From positions 96,089 through 160,088 of the forward strand of contig JBBATY010000005.1 of assembly GCA_040398525.1 (NCBI GenBank): 64,000 nt of DNA. Reading direction: 5' to 3'. The position numbers were made by a program, and so were the translations under genes. This DNA comes from VFMC01 sp040398525 (GTDB taxonomy: Bacteria > Actinomycetota > Acidimicrobiia > Acidimicrobiales > Ilumatobacteraceae). Positions 24,465 to 33,410 of the stretch are shown piece by piece (within the stretch, counting starts at the first letter, position 1; the number at the start of each line of letters is the position of its first letter). A model generated the notes under the pieces. That model did no database searches. It had not been told where the DNA came from and saw nothing but the letters and a program-made list of their open reading frames with translations.

Positions 24465-26693
24465 ATGTCTGCCACCACCAACCGCCGGTCCACCACCGCG
24501 CTCACCGCCAGCCTGCTGGCCGTAGCCATGCTCGCAGCCTGCACCGGCGACGGTGATTCGTCGTCGACGACAGCTGCGCCCTCCACATCGCCAGCGCCGG
24601 TCACCACGGTCGACGCGTCGCCCTCGACGACAGCTCCACTCGAGACCGCCCTCACCCTCGCCTACGTCGAGCCGCCGGCCGGCCTGCTCGGCGACCTGGC
24701 CACCGCTCAGCGCCGAGGGCTCGAGGACGCAGTGAACGAGATCAATGCTGCCGGCGGCGTGCTCGGAGGGGCCCTCTCGGTCGTGACGATCACCGAACCC
24801 CGCAGTGGCGACGTCGGCCGCACCGTCACCGACGCCGTCGCAGCAGGTGCCCACGCGATCGTCGGACCGGCAGGGAGCACGTCGGCGGCAGCGATGCTGC
24901 CTGCGCTCGACGCCTCGGCCAGCCTCGCTTGCTCCGGTTCGGCGACGGCGCCGTCGCTCAGCAGCGCCGACACCACTGGTCGCTTCTTCCGCACCGCGGT
25001 ATCCGACGAGCACCTTGTCGGACATCTCGTCGAGGTGCTCCGCGGACGGTTGGCCGAAGGCGGCACGGTCACCATCGCCGCTCGCGACGATGCGTACGGC
25101 ACAGCGGTGGGCGGAGGCCTCAGCAATGCACTGACCGCACAGGGCATTCCGGCGACCCTGATCCCCTACTCGTCGACAACGGTGCTGTTCGCCAGCACCG
25201 CCGCTGCGGTCGCAGCCACCGGCGCCGACCAGGTCGTGATGGCGAGCTACGGCGAGGGCTCGTCGCTGCTCGCCAGCCTCATCGAGGCAGGCGTCGCGCC
25301 GACGTCGATCATCGGCCTCGACGGCACCTTCATACCGCGGCTCGCCTCGCTCGCCTTCCCCACCGACCCCACCCGCGCCGACGGCACCACGATCATCGGC
25401 ACCACCGGCACCCGCGACTACATGGCCTCGCTCATCGAGCGCAACCCCCAGGCCCAGGTCGTCTACGCCCCGCAGGTCTTCGACTGCACCGTGGCGCTGG
25501 CCCTCGCCGCACAGGCTGCCGGCAGCACTGCGGCCGACGACATCGCAGCACGGCTCCCCGAGGTCACTGCCGGCGGGGTGAGCTGCAGCACCTACGCCGA
25601 CTGCGCGTCGAAGCTGCGCGCCGGCGAGGACATCGACTACGACGGACGTAGCGGCACCATCGGCTTCGACGAGTACGGCGATCCGTCGAGTGCACGGTTC
25701 ACGACGACAGTGATCGCCGGCGGCGAGCTCAGCGAGTCGTCGAGCACCGACGTCGACATCGCTGCCGCACGGAACGAAGCCGCCAACCAGGCGTCGATCG
25801 CAGCCGCCAGCTTCACCACCAGCCTGCAGGGTAAGCTCCGCCTGCTCGGCTTCTACAACGGTCCGATCGACGGCGTGTGGGACGACGACGTCGTCGCCGC
25901 CCTGGCGGCATTCCAAGCATCCGTCGGCCTACCGGCCAACGGCGTGTACGACGGACCCACCGACGAGGCGCTCCGCAGCCAGCTCGGCGCCGGGGCGGGC
26001 GCGATCACCCAGGCGACGGTCGAGCTGCAACTGCTCCTGACCCAGCTCGGGCTCTACACCGGGCCGGTCGACGGGGTCTACTCGCAGGCAGTCATCGATG
26101 CTGTCAAGGCGCTGCAGGCGCAGTTGGGTGTCCCCCAGACCGGCATCGTCGATGCAGCCACGCTGCGCGCCGCCTACGAGCGCGGCCTGGCCGATGCACC
26201 CCAGCCGCCGGCTCCGACCACCACGGTGGCGCCGCCACCGCCGCCCACGAGCGAGCCCCCGCCGCCTCCGACGACGGCGCCGGCTTCACCGGACCTCGTC
26301 GACACCCTGGCGGCCGACGCTCGGTTCACCACGCTGGCCGGCTTGATCATCATCGCCGGGCTCGGCGACGAGCTCGCCCAGCCGGGCCCATTCACGATCT
26401 TTGCGCCGACGAACGACGCATTCGCGGCACTCGGTAGCGAGACGCTCGCGGCGCTCATCGCCGATCCGGCAGCACTGCGCAACCTGCTGCTCTACCACGT
26501 GGTGCCAGGCGCCTACCCGGCCGGCGCCCTGGTCGACGGTCCGCTTGCGACACTCGCCGGACCGGCGATCGGCATCTCCACCGCCGGCGGCATCACGGTG
26601 AACGGCACCCCGGTGGTCGTCGCCGACCTCGGCGCGGCCAACGGCATCATCCATGGGGTCGCCGCGGTGCTCAGCCCGGCGACACCCGCCTAG
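24465..26693 (+). CDS. Lipoprotein: type 1 periplasmic binding domain + two peptidoglycan-binding domains + fasciclin domain
   Basis: The 742-residue product has a lipoprotein signal with lipobox LAAC (Cys26). Residues about 55-440 resemble branched-chain amino acid/ligand-binding receptors (LTLAYVEPPAGLLGDLATAQRRG, AVNEINAAGGVLGG, AIVGPAGSTSA). Two PG_binding_1 repeats follow (from about 453, LLGFYNGPIDGVWDDDVVAAL; from about 518, LGLYTGPVDGVYSQAVIDAV), then a Pro-rich linker (about 578-608) and a FAS1 domain (from about 609, FTIFAPTNDAFAAL ... LLLYHVVPGAY). GGAG precedes ATG 24465. It should be a cell-surface protein that binds wall and ligand, perhaps with an adhesive role. No permease genes adjoin it. 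Confidence 0.88.
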   Translation: MSATTNRRSTTALTASLLAVAMLAACTGDGDSSSTTAAPSTSPAPVTTVDASPSTTAPLETALTLAYVEPPAGLLGDLATAQRRGLEDAVNEINAAGGVLGGALSVVTITEPRSGDVGRTVTDAVAAGAHAIVGPAGSTSAAAMLPALDASASLACSGSATAPSLSSADTTGRFFRTAVSDEHLVGHLVEVLRGRLAEGGTVTIAARDDAYGTAVGGGLSNALTAQGIPATLIPYSSTTVLFASTAAAVAATGADQVVMASYGEGSSLLASLIEAGVAPTSIIGLDGTFIPRLASLAFPTDPTRADGTTIIGTTGTRDYMASLIERNPQAQVVYAPQVFDCTVALALAAQAAGSTAADDIAARLPEVTAGGVSCSTYADCASKLRAGEDIDYDGRSGTIGFDEYGDPSSARFTTTVIAGGELSESSSTDVDIAAARNEAANQASIAAASFTTSLQGKLRLLGFYNGPIDGVWDDDVVAALAAFQASVGLPANGVYDGPTDEALRSQLGAGAGAITQATVELQLLLTQLGLYTGPVDGVYSQAVIDAVKALQAQLGVPQTGIVDAATLRAAYERGLADAPQPPAPTTTVAPPPPPTSEPPPPPTTAPASPDLVDTLAADARFTTLAGLIIIAGLGDELAQPGPFTIFAPTNDAFAALGSETLAALIADPAALRNLLLYHVVPGAYPAGALVDGPLATLAGPAIGISTAGGITVNGTPVVVADLGAANGIIHGVAAVLSPATPA

Positions 26694-26714
26694 TCACCGG
26701 CATCTCGCCGACAG

Positions 26715-26759
26715 CTGCACCTGTCGAGCGGGCGCTCAGCGTCTGCTCGACAGGTGCAG
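26715..26759. terminator. 15 bp perfect inverted repeat at convergent gene ends
   Basis: CTGCACCTGTCGAGC (26715-26729) and its exact complement (26745-26759) form a 15-base stem with a 15-base loop between two convergent genes. The right arm lies inside the last codons (LHLSS) of the phosphatase gene and the loop contains its stop. It likely terminates both transcripts. Confidence 0.7.
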
Positions 26760-27272
26760 TTCGAGCGCCATCAGCAACTCGGTCTGCGCGCCGGCCTCCG
26801 GGCCGGCCATCGGCCGGTGTGCCGCAACATGCGCGAGCGCGTCCGGACGGGCCTGACCGGCCTGCATCAGCAGCGCTGTGGCCAGCGTGCCCGCACGTCC
26901 GAGCCCGGCGGCGCAGTGCGCCACCACCCCCGCTCCCGCGGCAAGTCGAGCCGACACCTCGTCGAGCAGCACGACGTAACGCTCGAGCGGCGGTGCCCCG
27001 AGGTCGTGGATCGGGAACCAGGTCGCGCGATCGGGCACCTGGGCCTCGAGCCATCGCACGTAGTCCGGATACCGGTCCTCGAGCTCGAAGCGCTGCGTGA
27101 GGCATACGACCGAGCTCGCGCCCGTGGCGTCGAGCAACCGTTCGGGGTCCGGACCGATGGCGTGCTTGCCGCACAACCACAGGCGACCCGGCACCGCTGA
27201 CGGCAGAGGGATCTCATCGACGCCTCCGTCGACAGCGCGCCCTCGGGGCCAGCCCGCGGTGCCCGAGCTCAC
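26736..27272 (-). CDS. Dual-specificity/tyrosine phosphatase-like protein
   Basis: The 178-residue protein contains the Cys-phosphatase signature HCAAGLGRAGT (HCxxGxxR) at about residues 118-128, an upstream general-acid Asp candidate in FPIHDLGAPP, and SSVVCLTQRFELEDRYPDY as in the DUSP/PTP fold. It should remove phosphate from Tyr/Ser or from small phospho-substrates. The start is GTG, overlapping the stop of the quinone oxidoreductase gene as GTGA, so the two are coupled. Confidence 0.85.
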   Translation of the reverse strand: MSSGTAGWPRGRAVDGGVDEIPLPSAVPGRLWLCGKHAIGPDPERLLDATGASSVVCLTQRFELEDRYPDYVRWLEAQVPDRATWFPIHDLGAPPLERYVVLLDEVSARLAAGAGVVAHCAAGLGRAGTLATALLMQAGQARPDALAHVAAHRPMAGPEAGAQTELLMALELHLSSRR

Positions 27273-28264
27273 GGGATCAGGACGGTCTTGCCCACGACCC
27301 GTCGTTCGAGTTGGTCGCGCAGCGCAACCGCAACATCGGCCAGCGGGTAGGAGGTCGGCTCGACAGGGCTCAGCTCACCACGCTCGATCGCAGCCACCAC
27401 ATCGGCGAGCATCGCGGCATTCTCGGCCTGGTGGCGACCCACCCAGCCGCCCCAGTCGACGCCGGTGACCCTGCGGTTGCGCAACAGGACCTGGTTCGCC
27501 GGCAGTTGCGGGATGCCGCCACCGGCGAACCCGATCACGAGGTACTGGCCGTCGTCGCGCAAGGTGCGCAGTGCCTGCTCGCCGAGCGCGCCGCCGACGG
27601 GGTCGTACACGAAGTCGACGCCGTCCGGCGGAGCGTCGCCACCCACCTCACGCAGCAGGTCGCGGGTCGCTGTCTTGATGTCGGCCGTCGTCGTGTCGAG
27701 CGCAGCGATTGCTCCTTTGGCCACGGCAACCGCGCGCTTCGAGTCGGTCGAGGCTCCGGCGATGACGTGCAGGCCCATCGCCCTGCCGACGTCGACGGCA
27801 GCGAGGCCCACGCCACCGCCCGCGCCGAGCACCAGCAACCACTGCCCAGCTGCCGCACGGGCCCGATGGTGCAGAGCGAACCACGCGGTCATGTAGCTCT
27901 GCGTGAACGTCGCCGCCTGGCCATCGGTGAGCGCCGCCGGCGTGGGCTGCACGCGGCGAGCGTCGACGACGACCTCGCTCACGTAGCCGCCGAGGCCGAC
28001 ATTGGCGAACACCCGGTCGCCCGCCGAGAACGAGGTGACCTCGGAGCCGACCTCGCTGATCCGGCCGGCCACTTCGTTGCCCGGCACGAACGGCAACGGC
28101 GGCTTGATCTGGTACCGCCCTTCGACGAACAGGCCGTCGACGTAGTTGACCCCGGCAGCGGTCACCTCGATGCGAACGTCGCGCGGCCCACAGGGCACGG
28201 ATGGCCGTTCTTCGATCGAGAGCTGCTCCACGGGGCCGAAGGCTGTGCACGTCACGACTCGCAT
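27269..28264 (-). CDS. Zinc-free MDR family NAD(P)H:quinone oxidoreductase
   Basis: The 331-residue MDR-superfamily enzyme has the GroES-like N-terminus (VEITAAGVNYVDGLFVEGRY-type pattern), LPFVPGNEVAGRI, the nucleotide-binding motif LVLGAGGGVGLAAVDVGRAMG and YDPVGG. The Cys/His zinc ligands of alcohol dehydrogenases are missing, as in quinone oxidoreductases. The ATG at 28264 gives the standard N-terminus MRVVTCTAFGP. It shares its first bases' upstream region (28265-28429, no gene seen) with the divergent flavodoxin-fold gene. Confidence 0.88.
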   Translation of the reverse strand: MRVVTCTAFGPVEQLSIEERPSVPCGPRDVRIEVTAAGVNYVDGLFVEGRYQIKPPLPFVPGNEVAGRISEVGSEVTSFSAGDRVFANVGLGGYVSEVVVDARRVQPTPAALTDGQAATFTQSYMTAWFALHHRARAAAGQWLLVLGAGGGVGLAAVDVGRAMGLHVIAGASTDSKRAVAVAKGAIAALDTTTADIKTATRDLLREVGGDAPPDGVDFVYDPVGGALGEQALRTLRDDGQYLVIGFAGGGIPQLPANQVLLRNRRVTGVDWGGWVGRHQAENAAMLADVVAAIERGELSPVEPTSYPLADVAVALRDQLERRVVGKTVLIP

Positions 28265-28429
28265 GCTCGGCACCGTACCGGTCCGGCTCGTGGCGACACG
28301 GGCCGGACCCCCGACCACGGCATCGTCCCAGCCTGCAGGCGATGGGAATGTCCCTCGGTGGCGGTACATCTCTACCGCGGCCGATCCGCTCTCCACCTCC
28401 GCGCCACGGTGACGACTACCGTCGGACGG

Positions 28430-29017
28430 GTGCAGGCGGTAGTGGTCGTGGCGAACCCTGATTCGCACAGCTTCACCCATGCCATCGCGCGCCGAGCCGA
28501 GCAGGGGTTGCGCTCAGCCGGCCATCACACCGTCGTGCGCGACCTCTACGCCGAGGGGTTCACTGCGGCGATGTCACCAGCCGAACGAGCGGCCTACCAC
28601 TCGTCCGAGCCCGTGCTGTCGGCCCAGGTCGCCGAGCACATCGAGCTCGTCCGCAGCGCGGAGGCCCTCGTGTTCGTCTACCCCACCTGGTGGTCGGGCC
28701 TGCCCGCCATCTTGAAGGGTTGGCTCGACCGGGTCATGGTGCCCGACGTGGCCTTCGGATTCGACCCGAACGGCAAGGTCGGCCCCAGGCTCACCGGGGT
28801 CCGGCATCTCGTCGGCATCTCCACCTACGGCGCCCCGTGGTGGACGGTGAAGACGGTGAACGACAACGGCCGGCGTGTGCTCATGCGAACACTGCGGCTC
28901 AGCACCGGATGGGGCACCAACCGGCACTGGCTCGGGCTCTACCGAGTCGAGGCGACCGACGACGCGGAACGACAAGCGTTCCTCGACCGGGTCGAGCGGG
29001 AGATGAGCAAGCTGTGA
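28430..29017 (+). CDS. Flavodoxin-fold NAD(P)H dehydrogenase (quinone), copy 1
   Basis: The 195-residue protein starts with GTG (VQAVVVVANPDSHSFTHA). It has the KefF/MdaB/NQO-like pattern: an FMN phosphate loop at HSFTHAIA, LVFVYPTWWSGLPAILKGWLDRV and HLVGISTYGAPWWTV. It should reduce quinones or similar acceptors by two electrons using FMN/FAD and NAD(P)H. It is the first of a three-gene set joined by GTGA and ATGA overlaps, and copy 2 is clearly its paralogue. Confidence 0.85.
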   Translation: MQAVVVVANPDSHSFTHAIARRAEQGLRSAGHHTVVRDLYAEGFTAAMSPAERAAYHSSEPVLSAQVAEHIELVRSAEALVFVYPTWWSGLPAILKGWLDRVMVPDVAFGFDPNGKVGPRLTGVRHLVGISTYGAPWWTVKTVNDNGRRVLMRTLRLSTGWGTNRHWLGLYRVEATDDAERQAFLDRVEREMSKL

Positions 29018-29658
29018 GGGTCTTCGTCGTCTACTGCCACCCGACGCACGACTCGCTGATCGGTGCTGCGCTCGAGCGAACGCTCCGCGGGCTCGAAACC
29101 GCAGGGCACGACGTCAGGTTGTCGGACCTCTACGTCGACGAGTTCACCCCCGAGCTCTCGCTCGCTGAGCGGGCGCAGATCATGATCGACCACCGCGAGC
29201 AGCCCGAGGTACGCGCCGACCTGGCCGGATACATCAACAACCTGCAGTGGTGCGATTCCCTCGTGCTCGTCTACCCGACCTGGTGGGGTGGTCAGCCCGC
29301 CATGCTGAAGGGCTGGCTCGACCGGGTCCTGGTCCCGGGCGTCGCCTACGAGGTGCCGGCGGGAGCCGAGCGGATCTCACCGCTGCTGCACAACGTCCGC
29401 ACGCTCGTGGCCATCACCTCGCACGGGTCGACCAAGTGGGTCAACACGCTCCAGGGCGAGCCCGGCAAACGGACCGTCTCGCGATCGCTGCGAGCCGTGT
29501 GCCATCGGCGGTGCCGGTCGCAGTGGATCGCGATCTACGACACCGATCGGTGCAGCGACTCACGACGCCAGCGCTTCCTCGAGCGGGTGGAGCGGAAGAT
29601 GCGCTCGCTGCCCGAGCGCCGCACGAGCGCTCCGGCGAACGACCTGGTGAGTGCATGA
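29014..29658 (+). CDS. Flavodoxin-fold NAD(P)H dehydrogenase (quinone), copy 2
   Basis: The 214-residue product starts with GTG, overlapping copy 1 as GTGA. It repeats the same motifs: VRVFVVYCHPTHDSLIGAA, LVLVYPTWWGGQPAMLKGWLDRVLVPG and VAITSHGSTKWV. A C-terminal segment (VCHRRCRSQWIAIYDTD) matches the corresponding part of copy 1 (STGWGTNRHWLGLYRVE) in position but has gained two Cys. The two are tandem duplicates that have diverged. Confidence 0.85.
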   Translation: MRVFVVYCHPTHDSLIGAALERTLRGLETAGHDVRLSDLYVDEFTPELSLAERAQIMIDHREQPEVRADLAGYINNLQWCDSLVLVYPTWWGGQPAMLKGWLDRVLVPGVAYEVPAGAERISPLLHNVRTLVAITSHGSTKWVNTLQGEPGKRTVSRSLRAVCHRRCRSQWIAIYDTDRCSDSRRQRFLERVERKMRSLPERRTSAPANDLVSA

Positions 29659-30032
29659 TCCACGATCCGGCCACCCTGGCCGACCGGTTCTTCGCGGCGA
29701 TCGAGCGCGGCGACCTCGCCGAGGTCGAGGCCTGCTACCACCCCGACGCCCGTATCTGGCACAACTTCGACCGCGCCGAGCAGACCGTCGCCGAGAACCT
29801 CGCCGTGCTCCGCGGCCTGTGCATGGTGCTGGAAGACCGGCGGTACGACGTCGTCCGACGGATCGTCACCGAGGACGGCTTCGTGCAGCAGCACGTGCTG
29901 CGAGGCACGGCTCCGGGAGGCGAGCTCGCGCTCGAGGCGATGATGTACGTGAGCGTCGACGACGGACGGATTCGCCGTCTCGAGGAGTACCTCGACACCG
30001 CTCAGCTCGGCGTGTTGCGCGCTCCGCGCTGA
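29655..30032 (+). CDS. SnoaL/NTF2-like small protein
   Basis: The 125-residue protein has the cone-shaped NTF2-like pattern: LADRFFAAIERGDLAEVEACYHPDARIWHNF at the start, FVQQHVLRGTAPGG in the middle and RIRRLEEYLDTAQ near the end. Such proteins are isomerases, hydratases or ligand binders. The ATG overlaps the copy 2 stop (ATGA), so it probably acts with the two reductases on the same aromatic or quinone compound. The substrate is unknown. Confidence 0.82.
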   Translation: MIHDPATLADRFFAAIERGDLAEVEACYHPDARIWHNFDRAEQTVAENLAVLRGLCMVLEDRRYDVVRRIVTEDGFVQQHVLRGTAPGGELALEAMMYVSVDDGRIRRLEEYLDTAQLGVLRAPR

Positions 30033-30040
30033 GGCGAACC

Positions 30041-30808
30041 TCAGGCCAGCGAGCCGGCGAAGGCGCCGTCGGGGTTCCCGTCGGACACCACGCCACCAGC
30101 GACTTCGTTGGTGACGACGAGCTGCGTGACCGGTCCGTCGACACTGAACAGCTCGATCTCGGGCGTCGGGCCGAGGACACCGAGCGAGATCACCTGCTCG
30201 CCGATCACACCCCAGAGCTGGTAGGTGCGATCCGAACCGAGTGCGGGCAGCCCGTCAGCGACCAGGTACCCGTGGCCATCCTGGTCGACGATCACTTCGC
30301 CCACCACGGTGCCGTCCGCACCCGCAAGCTGGGCGACCTTCGAGTCGCGGTCGGCGCGAGCCTGCTCGACTGCGGACACCAGAGCCGAGCGCTCCGTACG
30401 CTCCGGGGTGAACGCCACCACGGCGAGCACCGCCACCAGAGCAGCCGCCGCAGACGCACCGATCCAGGCCGCAGCGCTGCGGACCCAGCGCCGCTGCGGC
30501 TGTCCGGCCCGGGCTGCCGCAGCCTCACGGGCCGAGTCGAGCGACAGGACCTGGGCCAACTCGCCTGTGGGCACAGGAGCGGTCGCCGACTCGTCGAGCT
30601 GCGAGGCAATCCGGTCCCACAGCCCATCAGGGGCCCGCATACCCGTCCACGCCAGCATCGTGGCGACTTCGCGGTGCTCACGCACCTCCTGGCGGGCACG
30701 CGGATTGACCTGGAGGTACTCCTCCACCGCGCGGCGTTCTTCCTCGGTCACGGCGTCCAGCGCATAGGCGCCGAGAAGCTCGTCGAGGTACTGCTCTTCC
30801 GCGCTCAT
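30041..30808 (-). CDS. Anti-sigma factor, RskA-like
   Basis: The 255-residue protein has an N-terminal sigma-binding region (YLDELLGAYALDAVTEEERRAVEEYLQVNPRA pattern) with a His in VREHREVATML. One membrane helix follows (about residues 117-138, IGASAAAALVAVLAVVAF), then an extracytoplasmic RskA domain (YQLWGVIGEQVISLGVLGP). It should hold the adjacent ECF sigma factor at the membrane until regulated proteolysis. The start overlaps the sigma stop (ATGA). Confidence 0.9.
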   Translation of the reverse strand: MSAEEQYLDELLGAYALDAVTEEERRAVEEYLQVNPRARQEVREHREVATMLAWTGMRAPDGLWDRIASQLDESATAPVPTGELAQVLSLDSAREAAAARAGQPQRRWVRSAAAWIGASAAAALVAVLAVVAFTPERTERSALVSAVEQARADRDSKVAQLAGADGTVVGEVIVDQDGHGYLVADGLPALGSDRTYQLWGVIGEQVISLGVLGPTPEIELFSVDGPVTQLVVTNEVAGGVVSDGNPDGAFAGSLA

Positions 30809-31365
30809 CGCTCTCCCACCGTCACCCCACGCGCCGACAACTCGACACGCAACTTCGTCAGTCCGCTCCTGATCCGACTCTTGACCGTGCCCTCCGGCTC
30901 GCCCAGCTCGGCGGCCGCTTCTCGATAGGTCCGTCCGCCGAAGTAGGCGAGCTCGACCGCTTTGCGTTCGGACGGGTGCAGGCACTCGAGCGCGCTGCGG
31001 ACCTGATCGGCGAGCCCGAGATCCCAGACCTCGTGGTCGAGGTCGTACCCGGCCTCGGCGGTCATGCGGGCATCGGCTTCCTCGCGCCGCCGCCGCGACG
31101 TCTCGGAACGGATCACGTCGACCGCGCGGCCGTGCGTCTGGGCGAGCAGGTAGCTGCGCAGCGAGCCTCGGACCGGATCGAAGCGCTCCGGCTGGCGCCA
31201 CAGCCGCAAGAACACTTCCTGGACGACTTCCTCGGCCTTGGCCTGGTCGGCGAGTAGCCGCTTCGCCAGGCCGAACACGGCGCCGGCGTGGCGACGGTAG
31301 ACCTCGGCGAGCGCGTCCTGCTGGTAACGCGCGAGCGCCAGCACCAATCCGGTATCCGAGACCAT
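30805..31365 (-). CDS. ECF RNA polymerase sigma factor, SigK-like
   Basis: The 186-residue factor has region 2 (AEVYRRHAGAVFGLAKRLLADQAKAEEVVQEVFLRLW pattern) and region 4 (ALECLHPSERKAVELAYFGGRTYREAAAELGEPEGTVKSRIRSGL pattern). ATG at 31365 is chosen because GAGGA lies 8-12 bases upstream. A GTG at 31437 overlapping the upstream methyltransferase stop (GTGA) would add 24 residues and is also plausible. It pairs with the RskA-like anti-sigma gene. Confidence 0.92.
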   Translation of the reverse strand: MVSDTGLVLALARYQQDALAEVYRRHAGAVFGLAKRLLADQAKAEEVVQEVFLRLWRQPERFDPVRGSLRSYLLAQTHGRAVDVIRSETSRRRREEADARMTAEAGYDLDHEVWDLGLADQVRSALECLHPSERKAVELAYFGGRTYREAAAELGEPEGTVKSRIRSGLTKLRVELSARGVTVGER

Positions 31366-31433
31366 GGCCAGATCCTCGCGCACATCCTCTCTACGGAGCC
31401 GGGACGTGCTCGGATGAGACTTTTTCGAATTCG

Positions 31434-32657
31434 TCACACCCTCACCAGGCGGGCCACGGTCTCGACGTGGTGGGTCTGCGGGAACAGGTCGATCACGGTG
31501 CACGACTCGAGTCGGTACCCGTGCCCGGCCAACAAGCCCACATCGCGCGCGGCGGCCACCGGGTCACAACTGACGAGCACGACCACCCCGGCGCCGGTGG
31601 CGGCCAGCACCGCAGAGGCTTCCGCGCCGAGCCCCGTCCGCGCCGGATCGGCGATCACCACGTCGGCCGCAATCGGCACCCACCGCTCGACAGGCTGTTC
31701 GACCACCTCGATCGCGTCCCTCGTCAGGTTGCGACGCGCGTCGGAGCACGCGCTCGACGACGACTCGACCAGCACGACCCGGGCCGACGATGGCACCACG
31801 GTCGCCGCAAAGAGACCGACCCCGGCATAGGCGTCGACGACGCTGCGCGCCGCAGCAAGCTCGTCACCGCCCGCCCTCCGGACGACGTCGACGAGCAGCT
31901 CGGCTGCAGCCGGTCCGGACTGGAAGAACGACGCCGCGCTCACATGGAGCTCCACACCGGCCACCACCTCGCGGACCGCGGCATCGGGGCCGACGAGCAC
32001 GTCGTCGGGGAACGAGGCCGCCAGTCCTGATGCTCCGGTCGATCCCCACGACACCAAGGCAGTGCGCTCGCCGGTGGAGGCCGAGACACGCAGCGACACC
32101 TCATCGGCGCCGGCGGCACGACCGGCCACGGCCAGCGCCTCCAGGTCGGGATGGGCGATCGCGCACGACCCGAGCGGGACCACCTCGTGACTCCGGCTCC
32201 GGCGCAACCCGAGCCGCCCATCGGAGCCCGCTGCCAGGCGGAGCGACGTCCGGTACCGCCATGCCGGCACCGAGCCACCTGCCGCCACAGGGGCGTCGGC
32301 GAGCTTCGCGGTGCGACGCAGCGCCTCCTGCACCATCGCCACCTTCACGGCGAGCTGCCCGTCCGCTGCGAGGTGCTGCCAGTCACAACCGCCGCAGCCG
32401 CGGGCGAGTTCCGGGCACGGGGGCACGACACGCTCGGCCGCAGCCTCGACCACAGCGACCAGTTCGCCCCGTGCGAAGTCGCGGCGCTGCTGGGTGAGAT
32501 GCACCTGCACCACCTCGCCGGCGACGACACCGGGCACGAAGACCACGCGGCCGTCGTCGAGACGGCCCAGGCCGTCGCCACCGGCCACCAACCGCTCGAT
32601 GCGGACCTCGGCAGGTTGACGTCCGGACGGACCGGACGGGTGTGTGCGCGACGCCAT
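31434..32657 (-). CDS. Class I SAM-dependent RNA uracil-5 methyltransferase (RlmD/TrmA family)
   Basis: The 407-residue protein has an N-terminal TRAM domain (VRIERLVAGGDGLGRLDDGRVVFVPG pattern) and Fe-S type Cys in CPELARGCGGCDW plus a later Cys (PLGSCAIAH). The SAM fold includes VVDAYAGVGLFA and IADPARTGLG, and the catalytic Cys is in LVSCDPVAAARD. It should methylate a uridine in rRNA or tRNA; which one is not clear. The start ATG has only a 33-base gap to the divergent rpe gene. Confidence 0.9.
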   Translation of the reverse strand: MASRTHPSGPSGRQPAEVRIERLVAGGDGLGRLDDGRVVFVPGVVAGEVVQVHLTQQRRDFARGELVAVVEAAAERVVPPCPELARGCGGCDWQHLAADGQLAVKVAMVQEALRRTAKLADAPVAAGGSVPAWRYRTSLRLAAGSDGRLGLRRSRSHEVVPLGSCAIAHPDLEALAVAGRAAGADEVSLRVSASTGERTALVSWGSTGASGLAASFPDDVLVGPDAAVREVVAGVELHVSAASFFQSGPAAAELLVDVVRRAGGDELAAARSVVDAYAGVGLFAATVVPSSARVVLVESSSSACSDARRNLTRDAIEVVEQPVERWVPIAADVVIADPARTGLGAEASAVLAATGAGVVVLVSCDPVAAARDVGLLAGHGYRLESCTVIDLFPQTHHVETVARLVRV

Positions 32658-32690
32658 GACGCCAGGGTAGGCCCGACTACCCTGCCCCAC

Positions 32691-33404
32691 GTGTCCGAGC
32701 ACCGCGCCACCCGTCGTCCCATCCAGATCGCACCGAGCGTCCTTCCCGCCGACTTCAGCCGGCTCGGCGAAGAGGTCGCCGCGCTCGAGGCCGCAGGGGT
32801 CGACCTCATCCAGTGGGACGTCATGGATGGCCAGTTCGTCCCCAACCTCACCTTCGGCCCGTCGGTCATCGCCTCGGCACGTCCGCACACCACGGTGCCG
32901 TTCGAGGCCCACCTGATGGTGCACACGCCCGATGCGATGGCTGCCGAGTACGTCGCTGCCGGCTGCTCGCGGCTCATCGTCCACGCCGAGGCCTGCCCCC
33001 ATCTGCACCGGACACTCGCCAACATCGCATCACTCGGTGCCACGGCAGCAGTCGCGCTCAACCCGGCGACTCCAGCGTCGGCCATCGCCCACGTCCTCGA
33101 CCTGGTCGACCTGGTCCTGGTGATGACCGTGAACCCGGGCTTCGGCGGCCAGCAGTACATCGCCACGATGGAGCCGAAGATCCGTGAGGTGAGGGCGATG
33201 ATCGACGCCGCAGGCCTCGCCGACCGCATCGACCTCGAGGTCGACGGCGGGATCGGCCCGTCGACCATCGCCGGCGCGGCGGCAGCGGGCGCCAATGTGC
33301 TCATCGCCGGCAGTGCCCTCTACCGCGACCCCGAGGGCCTCGCCCATGCGGTGGCCGATCTCCGAGCTCGCGCCGAGCAGGCCGTCGCCGACGCCGCGGG
33401 GTGA
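32691..33404 (+). CDS. rpe: Ribulose-phosphate 3-epimerase
   Basis: The 237-residue TIM-barrel enzyme interconverts ribulose 5-phosphate and xylulose 5-phosphate. Motifs seen are IAPSVLPADFSRLGEEV, QWDVMDGQFVPNLTFGP, FEAHLMV, VMTVNPGFGGQ and LEVDGGIG. The start is GTG at 32691, 33 bases from the divergent methyltransferase start. An upstream in-frame extension would overlap that gene. Confidence 0.96.
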   Translation: MSEHRATRRPIQIAPSVLPADFSRLGEEVAALEAAGVDLIQWDVMDGQFVPNLTFGPSVIASARPHTTVPFEAHLMVHTPDAMAAEYVAAGCSRLIVHAEACPHLHRTLANIASLGATAAVALNPATPASAIAHVLDLVDLVLVMTVNPGFGGQQYIATMEPKIREVRAMIDAAGLADRIDLEVDGGIGPSTIAGAAAAGANVLIAGSALYRDPEGLAHAVADLRARAEQAVADAAG

Positions 33405-33410
33405 CGTGTC

